Shown: in pieces, positions 34,794-42,645 of the stretch
Numbering within the stretch: the stretch's first letter is position 1
Layout: each line of letters starts with the position of its first letter
NCBI RefSeq assembly: GCF_031127835.1
Contig: NZ_JARXHX010000007.1
Location: forward strand, 206,432 to 270,431
Source: Pelagicoccus sp. SDUM812002
GTDB lineage: Bacteria > Verrucomicrobiota > Verrucomicrobiia > Opitutales > Opitutaceae
Length of the DNA stretch: 64,000 bases
Reading direction: 5' to 3'
Notes under the pieces: generated by a model
What the model was told of the DNA's origin: nothing
The model's input: the letters and a program-made list of their open reading frames with translations, nothing else
Databases searched by the model: none
Made by a program: the position numbers and the translations under genes

Positions 34794-36082
34794 TGAAAAC
34801 CATACGATGTTTCATACCCTCAGCCTTGGCCTGTTTTATCACGTCGCTGCTTTTCGCTTCCTCTCCGGCCCCTGAGTTAACGGCTGATGCTTCCTCGGGA
34901 CATGGAGGTGGGGCTAAGAAGGGCGCGGACGTACACGAGGACGGTAAGCCTGCTTTCGATCCGCACCGGATAGTAATCGTGGAGCCGAAGCGTGAGTTGG
35001 ATCCGGAATTAGCTTCCGAGCAGGTGCTTCGCTACTACGAAGCTGCGATCACCGAGTGGAAAGGTGGAGAGGTCGAGTTCGCAGAGCGCTACTTCGCTGC
35101 AGCTCTCGGAGTGCCGACAGAAGTTCCGGAGAAGGAGCTGGTGCTTTCGAAGATGGGCGAACTCTATCGCGAGGCTGGAATGTTTCCTAAGTCGGCGGCG
35201 ATTTTCGAACGGCTTGCCACTGAGTTTCCCGATAGCCGCCGTTTGCCGGAAGTCTACATGGACCTAGGGAATATCTATCGCGAGATGGGTGCCCAGGAGT
35301 TGGCGATTTCACGTTACTACAAGGTTTTGAATTCGTCACTGAACGTTTCATTCGATCAGCTGGAAAAGTACCGCCAAGTTTCGTTGAACGCGAAGCTTGC
35401 GATTGCTGAGACGCACAAGGAGCGGGAGGAGTATCAGGAGTCCTATCGGCTTTATGAAGCCCTTTTCCGCCTAGAGCTCAGGCCTGTCGAGCGACTCCGA
35501 GTGCACTACCGCATGTGCTACCTTTTGTATGAGCTCTCCAACTACCAGCGTGCCGTGTCCCATCTGAAACACTTCTTGGATGAGTATCCAGAAAGTCCCC
35601 ACAATCCAGAGCTGCGATATCTTTTGGCTAAGTCCTACGAGCATCTCAATCGAAAGCCGGAGGCCCTTCGCGAGGTAGTTAACATTTTGCAGTCCCAAAC
35701 GAACATGGAAGCGGGCTACGTAAGTGATGCGGACTACTGGAAGCGTCGCACAGGCAATGAATTGGCAAACGAGTTTTACGAGAACGGAGATTTCCGAAGT
35801 GCATTGACCATCTATCAAGCTCTTGCCCGCTATAGCGCAGCTCCGGCTTGGCGCTGGCCGGCAATCCATCAAATCGGGCTTTGCTTCGAGCGTCTTGGTT
35901 TGCCGGAGAAGGCGAAGCTTGCCTACGAGGAGATTCTGGATCCCGAAGATGCGCAGTTGGTAGCTGACGTAAATCTAGGCGAGAATCTGCGGTCCCTAAA
36001 GGAAATGGCCCAATGGAGGCTTGAACACTTGAATTGGGAAGATGATCTTGTGGCCCGCCTTCAACTTTTGAAGGCACAGTAA
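34793..36082 (+). CDS. Exported TPR-repeat protein
   Basis: A protein of about 429 residues with an N-terminal signal peptide (ALACFITSLLFASSPAP). From about residue 70 to the end at least six TPR-like repeats are seen (LSKMGELYREAGMFPKSAAIF, VYMDLGNIYREMGAQELAIS, MCYLLYELSNYQRAVSHL, LRYLLAKSYEHLNRKPEAL). The layout resembles YbgF/BamD-like or outer-membrane-assembly TPR proteins, without a clear match. The ATG at 34793 overlaps the previous stop. It probably acts as a periplasmic scaffold with the product of the gene before it. Confidence 0.82.
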   Translation: MKTIRCFIPSALACFITSLLFASSPAPELTADASSGHGGGAKKGADVHEDGKPAFDPHRIVIVEPKRELDPELASEQVLRYYEAAITEWKGGEVEFAERYFAAALGVPTEVPEKELVLSKMGELYREAGMFPKSAAIFERLATEFPDSRRLPEVYMDLGNIYREMGAQELAISRYYKVLNSSLNVSFDQLEKYRQVSLNAKLAIAETHKEREEYQESYRLYEALFRLELRPVERLRVHYRMCYLLYELSNYQRAVSHLKHFLDEYPESPHNPELRYLLAKSYEHLNRKPEALREVVNILQSQTNMEAGYVSDADYWKRRTGNELANEFYENGDFRSALTIYQALARYSAAPAWRWPAIHQIGLCFERLGLPEKAKLAYEEILDPEDAQLVADVNLGENLRSLKEMAQWRLEHLNWEDDLVARLQLLKAQ

Positions 36083-36107
36083 GATTAATATCTCGAGTCC
36101 GATTTTA

Positions 36108-36497
36108 ATGAACCCAGCCAAGACCGAAGCGATTTTGCGCGAACACGTACGTTTGTGCTCAGACCTGCACGAACTCTTCATCGAGGAAGGGCAGCTCATG
36201 CGCTCGACGGGTGAACCTCCTAGCGAGGAGTTTTTGGAAAAGAAAAAGAAGTTCGTGGGCGTTTTGGACAAGGGTCTGGAGTTACTGCGGATGATTAACG
36301 AGTCGGGTGAACCTGTATCGCCGATTTTGTCTCCTTTGGTTAAGGAGTGCCGGGACAAGATCATGAAACTCATGATTGTGGACCGTGAAAATGAGCGCTT
36401 GCTGCTCAAGTGTTCGTTACCGCCTCGCATGAAGGAGGCTTATTCCAAGGTCGCCCCCGGTCAAGTGGCTCGTGCCTACGCTAAGTTCGCGAAGTAG
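36108..36497 (+). CDS. Small helical protein, FlgN-like flagellar chaperone candidate
   Basis: A 129-residue all-helical protein. The pattern LCSDLHELFIEEGQLM, EEFLEKKKKFVGVLDKGLELL and KLMIVDRENERLLLK is like that of FlgN/FliT-type export chaperones, in which a long helical hairpin carries a conserved ENE-type patch near the C-terminus. This is weak similarity and has not been tested. It is the last gene of the operon with two exported proteins and lies next to the chemotaxis block, which supports a motility role. It converges on the phosphatase gene with 36 bp between. Confidence 0.65.
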   Translation: MNPAKTEAILREHVRLCSDLHELFIEEGQLMRSTGEPPSEEFLEKKKKFVGVLDKGLELLRMINESGEPVSPILSPLVKECRDKIMKLMIVDRENERLLLKCSLPPRMKEAYSKVAPGQVARAYAKFAK

Positions 36498-36533
36498 TGA
36501 GGCGGCAATCCTTTCCCTGAAACGTGCCGTGCT

Positions 36534-38291
36534 TTAGGCGTTGGGAGTCAGTTTCAGGGCTACGACGCAGATGTCGTCGCTGGAGGGTCTTCCCTCGAGA
36601 GCGGTCGACAAAGAGGTTTTAACTTGCTCGAGCTGGTCGCCGATATTGCGGCTTGTGGCGAGCCCTAGAGCATGTATGAGCCCGTCTTTTCCGAAGTCTT
36701 GGCCGCTGGATGTACATTGCTCGATAATGCCGTCAGTAAAGAGAAAAAGTTCGGACTCGCTACCGAACGAGAATTTTGTGTCGCCGAAAGGTTCACCTCC
36801 TAGGAGCCCGAGAGCGGGGCCGACTATGTCGCAGGGACACTCTAGGAAATCGCTTTCGGTGTTTTTTAAGATGGGGCAGGGGTGGCCTCCGTTTGCCATT
36901 ATCGCTTCACCATGTTCGAGGTCTACGATAAGGTATGCGGCAGTAACGAAACGCGGGAATTCTTCGTCTTCCGCGAGCGAAAGGATGGTCTCGTTGAGGT
37001 GTTGAAGGACCTTAGACGGGTGGCCTAAGATGTCAGGAATCTCCGTCATGAGGCCGCGAATCAGCATAGTGACGAGGGCAGCTTTGACGCCGTGTCCCAT
37101 GACGTCGCACACGAGCACGCCGATTCGGTTTTCGTCGACTGGGATCAAATAGAAGAAGTCGCCCGCAAGGTGATGGCTTGGCTTGTATATGTAGCAGGCG
37201 CGGAAACTCCAGTTGTCGCCATCCTTCGAATACATTCGGCTCTGGTTGAAGCCCATCGACATGAGCTGCTCCTGAAGCTGGCGAGCGACGAGGAGTTCTT
37301 CCTCGTACTGTTCGTTCTTGGCTTGGAGCGCTTCCTTCGCATTGCGGGCAAGCTCCTCAGCCTTTTTCTGCTCAGTTATGTCGAGCGACATGCCGACGAT
37401 ACCTTCGATGGTGTCGGACTGGGTCCGCAGGGGGACTTTTGAGGTGAGCACCCAGCGATTGCCGGCGAGTATGCTTTTGTCGTACTCGAGCTTATTGTTG
37501 ATAGCTTCTCCGGATTCGACGACTTGTAGGTCTTCTGCCAATACGCGGTCCGCCCGGGGGTCGTTGATGACGTCGGTTAGCAGTTTGCCAGTGATGTCTA
37601 GGTCGTTTGGAATTCCGACAACTTTTCGGTACTCTTGATTTACGAGGATGAATTTGCCTTCACGGTCGCGGAGAAAGAGGCGACAAGGAAGGATTTGGAC
37701 GATTGTTTCGAGCAAGCGACGCTGGCGAAATACTTCGCGCTCGGCGTTTTTCTGTTTCGTGATGTCGCGTGAGAGACCGAAGGTGCCGCAGATTTTTCCG
37801 TTGGGATCGTAGAGTGGAAGTTTGGAGGATATGACCCAGCGTTCTTTTTTACCTTCATGGATGGAGAGCTCTTCCTTGAAGCTCCATCCGTTTCCGGTGC
37901 GGATGATTTCCTGCTCGTCCTCGAACTTGGCGCGGGCGGAGTCGGACTCAAAGAAGTCGAAGTCAGACTTTCCTACGATTGCCGAAGGCTCGCCTACTCC
38001 GTGGTAAGTGGCCATCGACCGGTTTACGCAGATGAATCGGCTCTGTAAGTCCTTGAAGTAGACATGGTCTGGCAAGGACTCCATCAACTGCTGGAAGAGT
38101 TGCGTGCCCATGTCCTCCTCTTCGTGGAACAGGCTCTTTTTTCCCTCTTTGATGCCGAGGTTATACGCTTCTTCGAGCATACAATCGACCTCGGCTTGCG
38201 TGAGCTTGATCTCCCGGTGCTCGTCTCTCTCGGTCGAAGTGAGGCCGATGCGAGCGAGTGTATCTTCAAGGATGGAGTCGGCGGGGTTCAT
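36534..38291 (-). CDS. PAS-PAS-SpoIIE-type serine phosphatase (PP2C)
   Basis: A cytoplasmic signalling phosphatase of about 585 residues. A short N-terminal helix region precedes two PAS domains (about 70-185, with DHVYFKDLQSRFICVN, and 190-310, with RLFLRDREGKFILVN), each ending in the PAC-type DITKQK/DITEQK. A coiled coil (about 310-345) leads to a PP2C/SpoIIE domain with the metal-binding HHLAGDFFYL, VCDVMGHGVKAAL, MANGGHPCP and FLFTDGIIE motifs. Such enzymes dephosphorylate anti-sigma antagonists in partner-switching pathways. The ATG at 38291 is preferred to a TTG at 38336. No kinase or antagonist partner of that pathway is in the window. Confidence 0.92.
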   Translation of the reverse strand: MNPADSILEDTLARIGLTSTERDEHREIKLTQAEVDCMLEEAYNLGIKEGKKSLFHEEEDMGTQLFQQLMESLPDHVYFKDLQSRFICVNRSMATYHGVGEPSAIVGKSDFDFFESDSARAKFEDEQEIIRTGNGWSFKEELSIHEGKKERWVISSKLPLYDPNGKICGTFGLSRDITKQKNAEREVFRQRRLLETIVQILPCRLFLRDREGKFILVNQEYRKVVGIPNDLDITGKLLTDVINDPRADRVLAEDLQVVESGEAINNKLEYDKSILAGNRWVLTSKVPLRTQSDTIEGIVGMSLDITEQKKAEELARNAKEALQAKNEQYEEELLVARQLQEQLMSMGFNQSRMYSKDGDNWSFRACYIYKPSHHLAGDFFYLIPVDENRIGVLVCDVMGHGVKAALVTMLIRGLMTEIPDILGHPSKVLQHLNETILSLAEDEEFPRFVTAAYLIVDLEHGEAIMANGGHPCPILKNTESDFLECPCDIVGPALGLLGGEPFGDTKFSFGSESELFLFTDGIIEQCTSSGQDFGKDGLIHALGLATSRNIGDQLEQVKTSLSTALEGRPSSDDICVVALKLTPNA

Positions 38292-38430
38292 CGAGGTGGG
38301 AAATCCAAAGGTTGAAAGATACGTGCGAAGTCCCAATTGGCAAATGTAGAGTGAACCCTTCCGAATAATGCAGTCTTGAATTAGTGCTTTTTGCTTAAGT
38401 TCAACATTCCATTCCCGCGACCTGGACGCA

Positions 38431-38461
38431 AAAAAGCGATTCGGAAGTATCCGAACCGCTG
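38431..38461 (-). terminator. Intrinsic terminator of the CheY-like gene
   Basis: On the minus strand AGCGGTTCGGA pairs with TCCGAATCGCT around a 4-base loop with one mismatch, followed at once by TTTTTT. It lies about 30 bp beyond the stop of the receiver gene at 38492-38860. Confidence 0.8.
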
Positions 38462-38491
38462 ATACGGCGAAAATTGCCTGTCTGCGAATCT

Positions 38492-38860
38492 CTAGCTGAT
38501 CGCGACCTTGTCTTGCGAGGTTTCTACGATGCGGACCAGTTCCTTGATATTGAAGGGCTTTGCGAGCGTGGCGACCAAGTTCGGGTATTTGAAGTGGCGT
38601 GCCTCGTCGTGGAACCCGGAGATGATGATGAACTTAGTCTTGATGTTCTGCCAACCGGATAGGAATTCGAGCACCATCTCGCCAGAGAGGCGTGGCATCT
38701 TAAGGTCGAGCAGCACTACGTCGAACTGGTGGTTGGGGTCGGAAAGTACGGATACTGCGTTATGGCCGTCGCACAGGACAGATACGTCGTGTTCCTCGCC
38801 AAATACGGTGAAAAGCAGGAGTCGGATTGCGGGATCGTCGTCTACGATTAGAATTTTCAT
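38492..38860 (-). CDS. Single-domain response regulator (CheY-like)
   Basis: A 122-residue receiver without an output domain. The acidic pair is in ILIVDDDPAIRLL, the phospho-accepting aspartate is in VVLLDLKMPRLSGE, then FIIISGFHDE supplies the threonine/serine position (Ser) and LAKPFN the conserved lysine. Within the chemotaxis block it could carry the signal from CheA to the motor or feed the neighbouring phosphatase. CheY-specific features such as a FliM-binding surface cannot be judged by eye. A strong terminator follows it. Confidence 0.92.
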   Translation of the reverse strand: MKILIVDDDPAIRLLLFTVFGEEHDVSVLCDGHNAVSVLSDPNHQFDVVLLDLKMPRLSGEMVLEFLSGWQNIKTKFIIISGFHDEARHFKYPNLVATLAKPFNIKELVRIVETSQDKVAIS

Positions 38861-39024
38861 TTTCCGGAAGCTGAGTGGCTTTTAATAGGGTGAGCGGTGA
38901 TGAACTCGGTTCAGCGTGGGATGCTCAGCCAAGTTTAGAGTGTTTCTATAAATCGACTTTTGGGAATTTTTCTGAGGCGTTTTTTTTACGTTTTTACCTG
39001 AATTAGCCGCTTTGTTACGACGGC

Positions 39025-39711
39025 TCAGTTATTCCCTGAGAGGTGTGGCTTCTTGGTGTTTCTGATGAGCGGAGAGTTGAAACCTCCGGCATCGAATAGG
39101 GTGTTATTGATCTTACCGTAAAAGCTCTGGATTTCGTTTTCCATGCAACGTGCGGCTTCGCGTATAGTGGATATGTCACTGGGCTCTATCCAGTATTTTT
39201 CGGTAACGGATTGAAGGAATTCTAGTTTTTCCGCCAAGGCGGCTACTGTGCTGAGGGAGTCCGCGAACATTTCGGTTTCAGTAGGAGCAAGCTGTGGCTG
39301 GACGAACGGCTTCGGAGCGACGGGGACCTCAGTCACCTCGGAGGGCGAGCTCGCGCTGAGGGTCAGATTTCGCACGACCTCAAGGAGTGCTCTGTAGTTG
39401 AAGGGCTTCGGAAATATCTTGCTGGCGCCGAGCTGGTTGAACTGGGCTTCGGAATCGGGGTTGAGGAAGCCAGTTAGAACGATAACTGGAACGTTCGGAT
39501 GCGCTGCCTTTACGGCTTCGATGACTTGGAGGCCGTCTTTCTTGGGAAGGTGGTAGTCGAGGATGATGAGATCGTTGGTGTCGGAGAGGCCCTTGTGGAT
39601 ACCGTCGTCACCGTTGTCTGCTTCGTCGACGTCGAACTCGTCCTTGAGGACTTCGCGCATGACCATGCGCAGGGCTGGATCGTCTTCTACGAGTAGTACA
39701 TTCTTCTTCAT
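39025..39711 (-). CDS. Response regulator with helical C-terminal extension
   Basis: A 228-residue protein. The receiver takes residues 4-118: VLLVEDDPALRMV, LIILDYHLPKKDG with the phospho-accepting Asp, VIVLTGF and PKPFNYRAL. A proline-rich linker (about 120-150) leads to a helical tail of about 80 residues with no DNA-binding or enzymatic motif. The tail may bind a partner. It follows the PAS-like gene by 1 bp, so the two are co-translated. Confidence 0.9.
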   Translation of the reverse strand: MKKNVLLVEDDPALRMVMREVLKDEFDVDEADNGDDGIHKGLSDTNDLIILDYHLPKKDGLQVIEAVKAAHPNVPVIVLTGFLNPDSEAQFNQLGASKIFPKPFNYRALLEVVRNLTLSASSPSEVTEVPVAPKPFVQPQLAPTETEMFADSLSTVAALAEKLEFLQSVTEKYWIEPSDISTIREAARCMENEIQSFYGKINNTLFDAGGFNSPLIRNTKKPHLSGNN

Positions 39712-39712
39712 C

Positions 39713-40228
39713 TTAGTTGTCTCCGGTGCCTTGTTGGGTGGTTTGGTAATGCTCTGCCACGAGCTTGATCTGCTGGGAGGGAGGGACCTCGTGGCCTGCG
39801 AAAATGATTGCTAGGGGGTGTCCGAGAATGGACCGGATCGGGAATTTCGATCCGTGCAGCCACGTTTTTCCCCACGAAAGGGTAATGAGCTCGCGGGTTT
39901 CGAAAAGCGGACGTTGGCGGCTCGCTACGTAGTTGTCTGCAGCCTGGAGATTTGGATCGTCTTCCAGCCAAAAGATAGGCGGGGCAGATTGGGCTTTGCG
40001 TTCGAAGCTCGGTTGCTTTTGGCGAAGTAACTCGCGACCTTTTTGGTTTAGATAAAAGACGTCATCTCGAGCGAAGTAGGCGAATACGCAGCAATTGAGA
40101 GGTTCTAGCGAGCTGACATCAGCCTGCAGAAGTTGCTTTGGGATGTCGAAGGCTCCGTCGAGATTCTCGATCGCGCTTTGCAGGGCGTCGGGAAGATTGG
40201 CTTGGAGGAGCTTGTCGTAGTTTTGCAT
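39713..40228 (-). CDS. PAS-like small protein of unknown function
   Basis: A 171-residue cytoplasmic protein. The middle part (CCVFAYFARDDVFYLNQKGRE) and the LFETRELITLSWGKTWLHGSKFPI stretch have the alternation of a PAS-like sheet, but the family is not certain. There is no transmitter or output domain. It lies between the HDOD gene and the receiver at 39025-39711, one base from the latter, and is probably an accessory sensor of that receiver. Confidence 0.65.
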   Translation of the reverse strand: MQNYDKLLQANLPDALQSAIENLDGAFDIPKQLLQADVSSLEPLNCCVFAYFARDDVFYLNQKGRELLRQKQPSFERKAQSAPPIFWLEDDPNLQAADNYVASRQRPLFETRELITLSWGKTWLHGSKFPIRSILGHPLAIIFAGHEVPPSQQIKLVAEHYQTTQQGTGDN

Positions 40229-40255
40229 TTGCTATCGCGCGGTCTCTTTGGGAGG

Positions 40256-40320
40256 TTACTCAATGGCTACCATCGTCCTAAATATTCTTAGCTTTAGCGG
40301 AAACTACTCAACGGCTGCCA
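40256..40320. repeat. Imperfect direct repeat upstream of the PAS-like gene
   Basis: TTACTCAATGGCTACCA at 40256-40272 recurs as CTACTCAACGGCTGCCA at 40304-40320, 14 of 17 bases equal and 48 bp apart. Both lie in the 158-bp gap before the PAS-like gene. They may be binding sites of one regulator. Confidence 0.4.
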
Positions 40321-40386
40321 ACTTTTGCTAGAGCTATGTACTCAGGCTCGCGAGCAGTTCGGCGAGTGCGGGTATCGCCGGTTGGC

Positions 40387-41229
40387 TCAGTTGGCTCCTA
40401 CTTCGAGAGCGTGGCGTGCCTTCTCGAGCTTTTCTCGGGCGTTAAGGATGGCGAGCTCGAGCTGGCTTTGATCGATTTCGAAAGCACCTTCGATCATATC
40501 GAGGGCCCAGCTGTCGCGTCCATCGTTGCAACCGATAACAGCTGCTCCCCAGTTGGCGACGTGTAGCGCTCCGGCGAGCTTTCTATGTTCTTCCGGCGCT
40601 TCGGTCGGATTGTATTGGTAGCGAATGGGAATGTAGACCTCCTCTGGGAAGGACCACTCTTCCAGCATCTTGGAACCTGCGAGGGCGTGGTCGAATCCGA
40701 GCGTCTGGCTCTCTGCTTTGTCGAGGCTGAGGCGCTCGGTTTCCACTTTCTTGAAAATGTTTACGTATTGCTCGCCGCAACCGAGGTGCATGCCGAGTTT
40801 TCCGATGTCGTGTAGTAGCCCCAGTGTATATGGGAGGCCTTCCATGTCGGTGGCTTCCTTGGCGATCTGGTCCATGATGAGCGCCACGGCGAGGGAGTGG
40901 GCCCAGAGGCTTCCTTTGCCGATATCCATGCTGGGAAGCGCTCCATCAAGGTAGTCGCCACTGGAGACGAGGTTCACGATGCGATAGACTTCCTTGATGC
41001 CGAGCATGGCTACGGCGTCTTGCAAGTCTGTGACTGGGGAAGCAGGTGAGTAAGCTCCAGAGTTGGTGAGCTTGAGAACGCCCGCCATGATCGCCGCATC
41101 CGTGGAGATGAGCTGCACGATGTCGCTCGCGTCCGTGTCAGGATCTTTCATGATCTTGACGAGCTTCGGGAGTACTTCAGGAGCTGGCGGCAGAGTGTCC
41201 GTATTCTTGATAAGTTCTTCTACTGTCAT
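40387..41229 (-). CDS. HDOD-domain signalling protein
   Basis: A 280-residue protein made of a single HDOD domain. Its motifs follow the family: TLPPAPEVLPKLVKIM at the start, then IVQLISTDAAIMAGVLKLTNSGAY, LWAHSLAVALIMDQIA, the remnant HD motif LLHDIGKLGMHLGCG and a later DHALAGSKMLEEW. HDOD proteins have no proven enzymatic activity and link motility, biofilm and second-messenger signals in several bacteria. It follows cheD by 2 bp in the same operon, which suggests a role in chemotaxis control. Confidence 0.92.
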   Translation of the reverse strand: MTVEELIKNTDTLPPAPEVLPKLVKIMKDPDTDASDIVQLISTDAAIMAGVLKLTNSGAYSPASPVTDLQDAVAMLGIKEVYRIVNLVSSGDYLDGALPSMDIGKGSLWAHSLAVALIMDQIAKEATDMEGLPYTLGLLHDIGKLGMHLGCGEQYVNIFKKVETERLSLDKAESQTLGFDHALAGSKMLEEWSFPEEVYIPIRYQYNPTEAPEEHRKLAGALHVANWGAAVIGCNDGRDSWALDMIEGAFEIDQSQLELAILNAREKLEKARHALEVGAN

Positions 41230-41231
41230 GG

Positions 41232-41753
41232 CTAGGCGAGGCTGAATTTCGATGTTCCGAGGGGGGTCTTTAGTGTCACTTCACCGGTGCCGACGTTGAG
41301 ATGGATGGTGCGGTTGTTGACGCCGCCGACATCTGCTTTCACGACTTGGATGCCGAGTGCGTTGATGAGTTTCTTCACGGCGAGAATATTGCGCTCGCCA
41401 ATCTTGAACATGTCTGAGCCCGATATCACGGAGGCGCCTCCTGCTACGAAAGCACGCATGCGGCGGCGTTCCGCCCGGAGTCCGCAGAGGTTGCGAAACA
41501 TGATAGGCATGCCTGTATCGGCAAACATGGCGGGTTGTTTCTGGGCTTTTTCGGGCGAGAGGGTGGAGTCTGGCAGCATGATATGGATCAGGCCGCCTAC
41601 TTTGGCTTCTTTGTCGTAGACGATGATACCGACACAGGAACCCAGTGCGAACGTACTGAGGTTCACGTTCGCGTTGTTGGATACTGCCAGATCACCGACG
41701 CCGACGACGACGCGTTGCTGAAAAAGGGATGGGAGAGATGGGGCTCCGCTCAT
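41232..41753 (-). CDS. cheD: Chemoreceptor glutamine deamidase CheD
   Basis: CheD deamidates glutamines of chemoreceptors and in some species aids the CheC phosphatase. The catalytic cysteine is in FALGSCVGIIVYD, the histidine is in GGLIHIMLPDS, and the third site is in AFVAGGASVISGS followed by ADVGGVNNRTIHLN. The length of 173 residues is normal. No chemoreceptor and no CheC are in the window. It sits between cheW and the HDOD gene, all minus strand. Confidence 0.93.
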   Translation of the reverse strand: MSGAPSLPSLFQQRVVVGVGDLAVSNNANVNLSTFALGSCVGIIVYDKEAKVGGLIHIMLPDSTLSPEKAQKQPAMFADTGMPIMFRNLCGLRAERRRMRAFVAGGASVISGSDMFKIGERNILAVKKLINALGIQVVKADVGGVNNRTIHLNVGTGEVTLKTPLGTSKFSLA

Positions 41754-41919
41754 TAGGTCAAATGTCTGTCTGTGCTCGTTCTAGGTGATGCGTTTAGCGT
41801 GGTAGAGGACTGCGGTTTGGGGGGGCTAAGCATACGGGATGTCAGGGATGGGAAAATAAAACAGGCCTTCGTGATGGGCGAGGGACTGAGAGTTGTTGAG
41901 GGCTTCTGGAATTAATCCG

Positions 41920-42423
41920 CTAGAAGCCGAGGGCGTCTTCGAGTTCGCTGGAGACGACTTTCTCTATGTCGAGGAGAGTCTTGACGCTGTCTTTGATTTT
42001 GGCGATGCCGAGGCAGCATTCGGTGCTGAGGCGGGTTCCGAAATCGGGGGATGGCTTCACGTCTCCTTCGGTAACGTTGAGAACTTCTTCGACGGCATCG
42101 ACGACCAATCCGAGGAGTTGGTTGACGCCTTGTCCGCCGTCTACATCTACGACGATAATGCAGGTACGCTCGGTAGCCTCACCTGCATGGAGATTGAATT
42201 TTACGCGGAGATCGACCACGGGGATTACCTTGCCGCGCAGGTTGATGACGCCTTTCACGTGTTCCGGCATTTGCGGTACAGGCGTGATCTTCTGCATGCG
42301 AATGATTTCTCGTATTTTGAGCACCTCGACTCCGTAGCACTCTTCGGCCAGGGTGAAGGTGAGGAATTTGCCGGATGAAAAAGAGGTGTTAGTAGTAGTG
42401 TCGTCGAATGAGAGGTTGCTCAT
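41920..42423 (-). CDS. cheW: Chemotaxis coupling protein CheW
   Basis: An adaptor linking chemoreceptors to CheA. The whole 167-residue protein is one CheW domain: FTLAEECYGVEVLKIREII, PVPQMPEHVKGVINLRGKVIP, VVDLRVKFNL and LGLVVDAVEEVLNV are typical. The neighbours are cheD and the receiver/HD-GYP-like gene. The CheA in this window also has its own CheW-like domain, with which this protein should form arrays. Confidence 0.94.
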   Translation of the reverse strand: MSNLSFDDTTTNTSFSSGKFLTFTLAEECYGVEVLKIREIIRMQKITPVPQMPEHVKGVINLRGKVIPVVDLRVKFNLHAGEATERTCIIVVDVDGGQGVNQLLGLVVDAVEEVLNVTEGDVKPSPDFGTRLSTECCLGIAKIKDSVKTLLDIEKVVSSELEDALGF

Positions 42424-42645
42424 AATTATTCCGCGGTGGAGTTGTGGGAATGCTATTAATTATGAGCTAGATCGGTATCGCGGCAGCTTTTCTTAAGGAC
42501 AAAATAGAGGCTGGTACACTCATGAGGGTAGATTCCCCCGTCTTAATCCCGATTCGAGCCGAGACTCATTGAGGCTCGCGTAAAAGATTTACGTATAACC
42601 CCGTTTGAGTGCGGAGGTTGTAAGGAACGTGGTGGACTCGGGCGT

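Noticed and set aside
40229..40386. Sigma-54 promoter, suggested by TGGCAGCCGTTG on the minus strand
   Set aside because: The GG-to-GC spacing of a -24/-12 element is wrong and the GC is absent.
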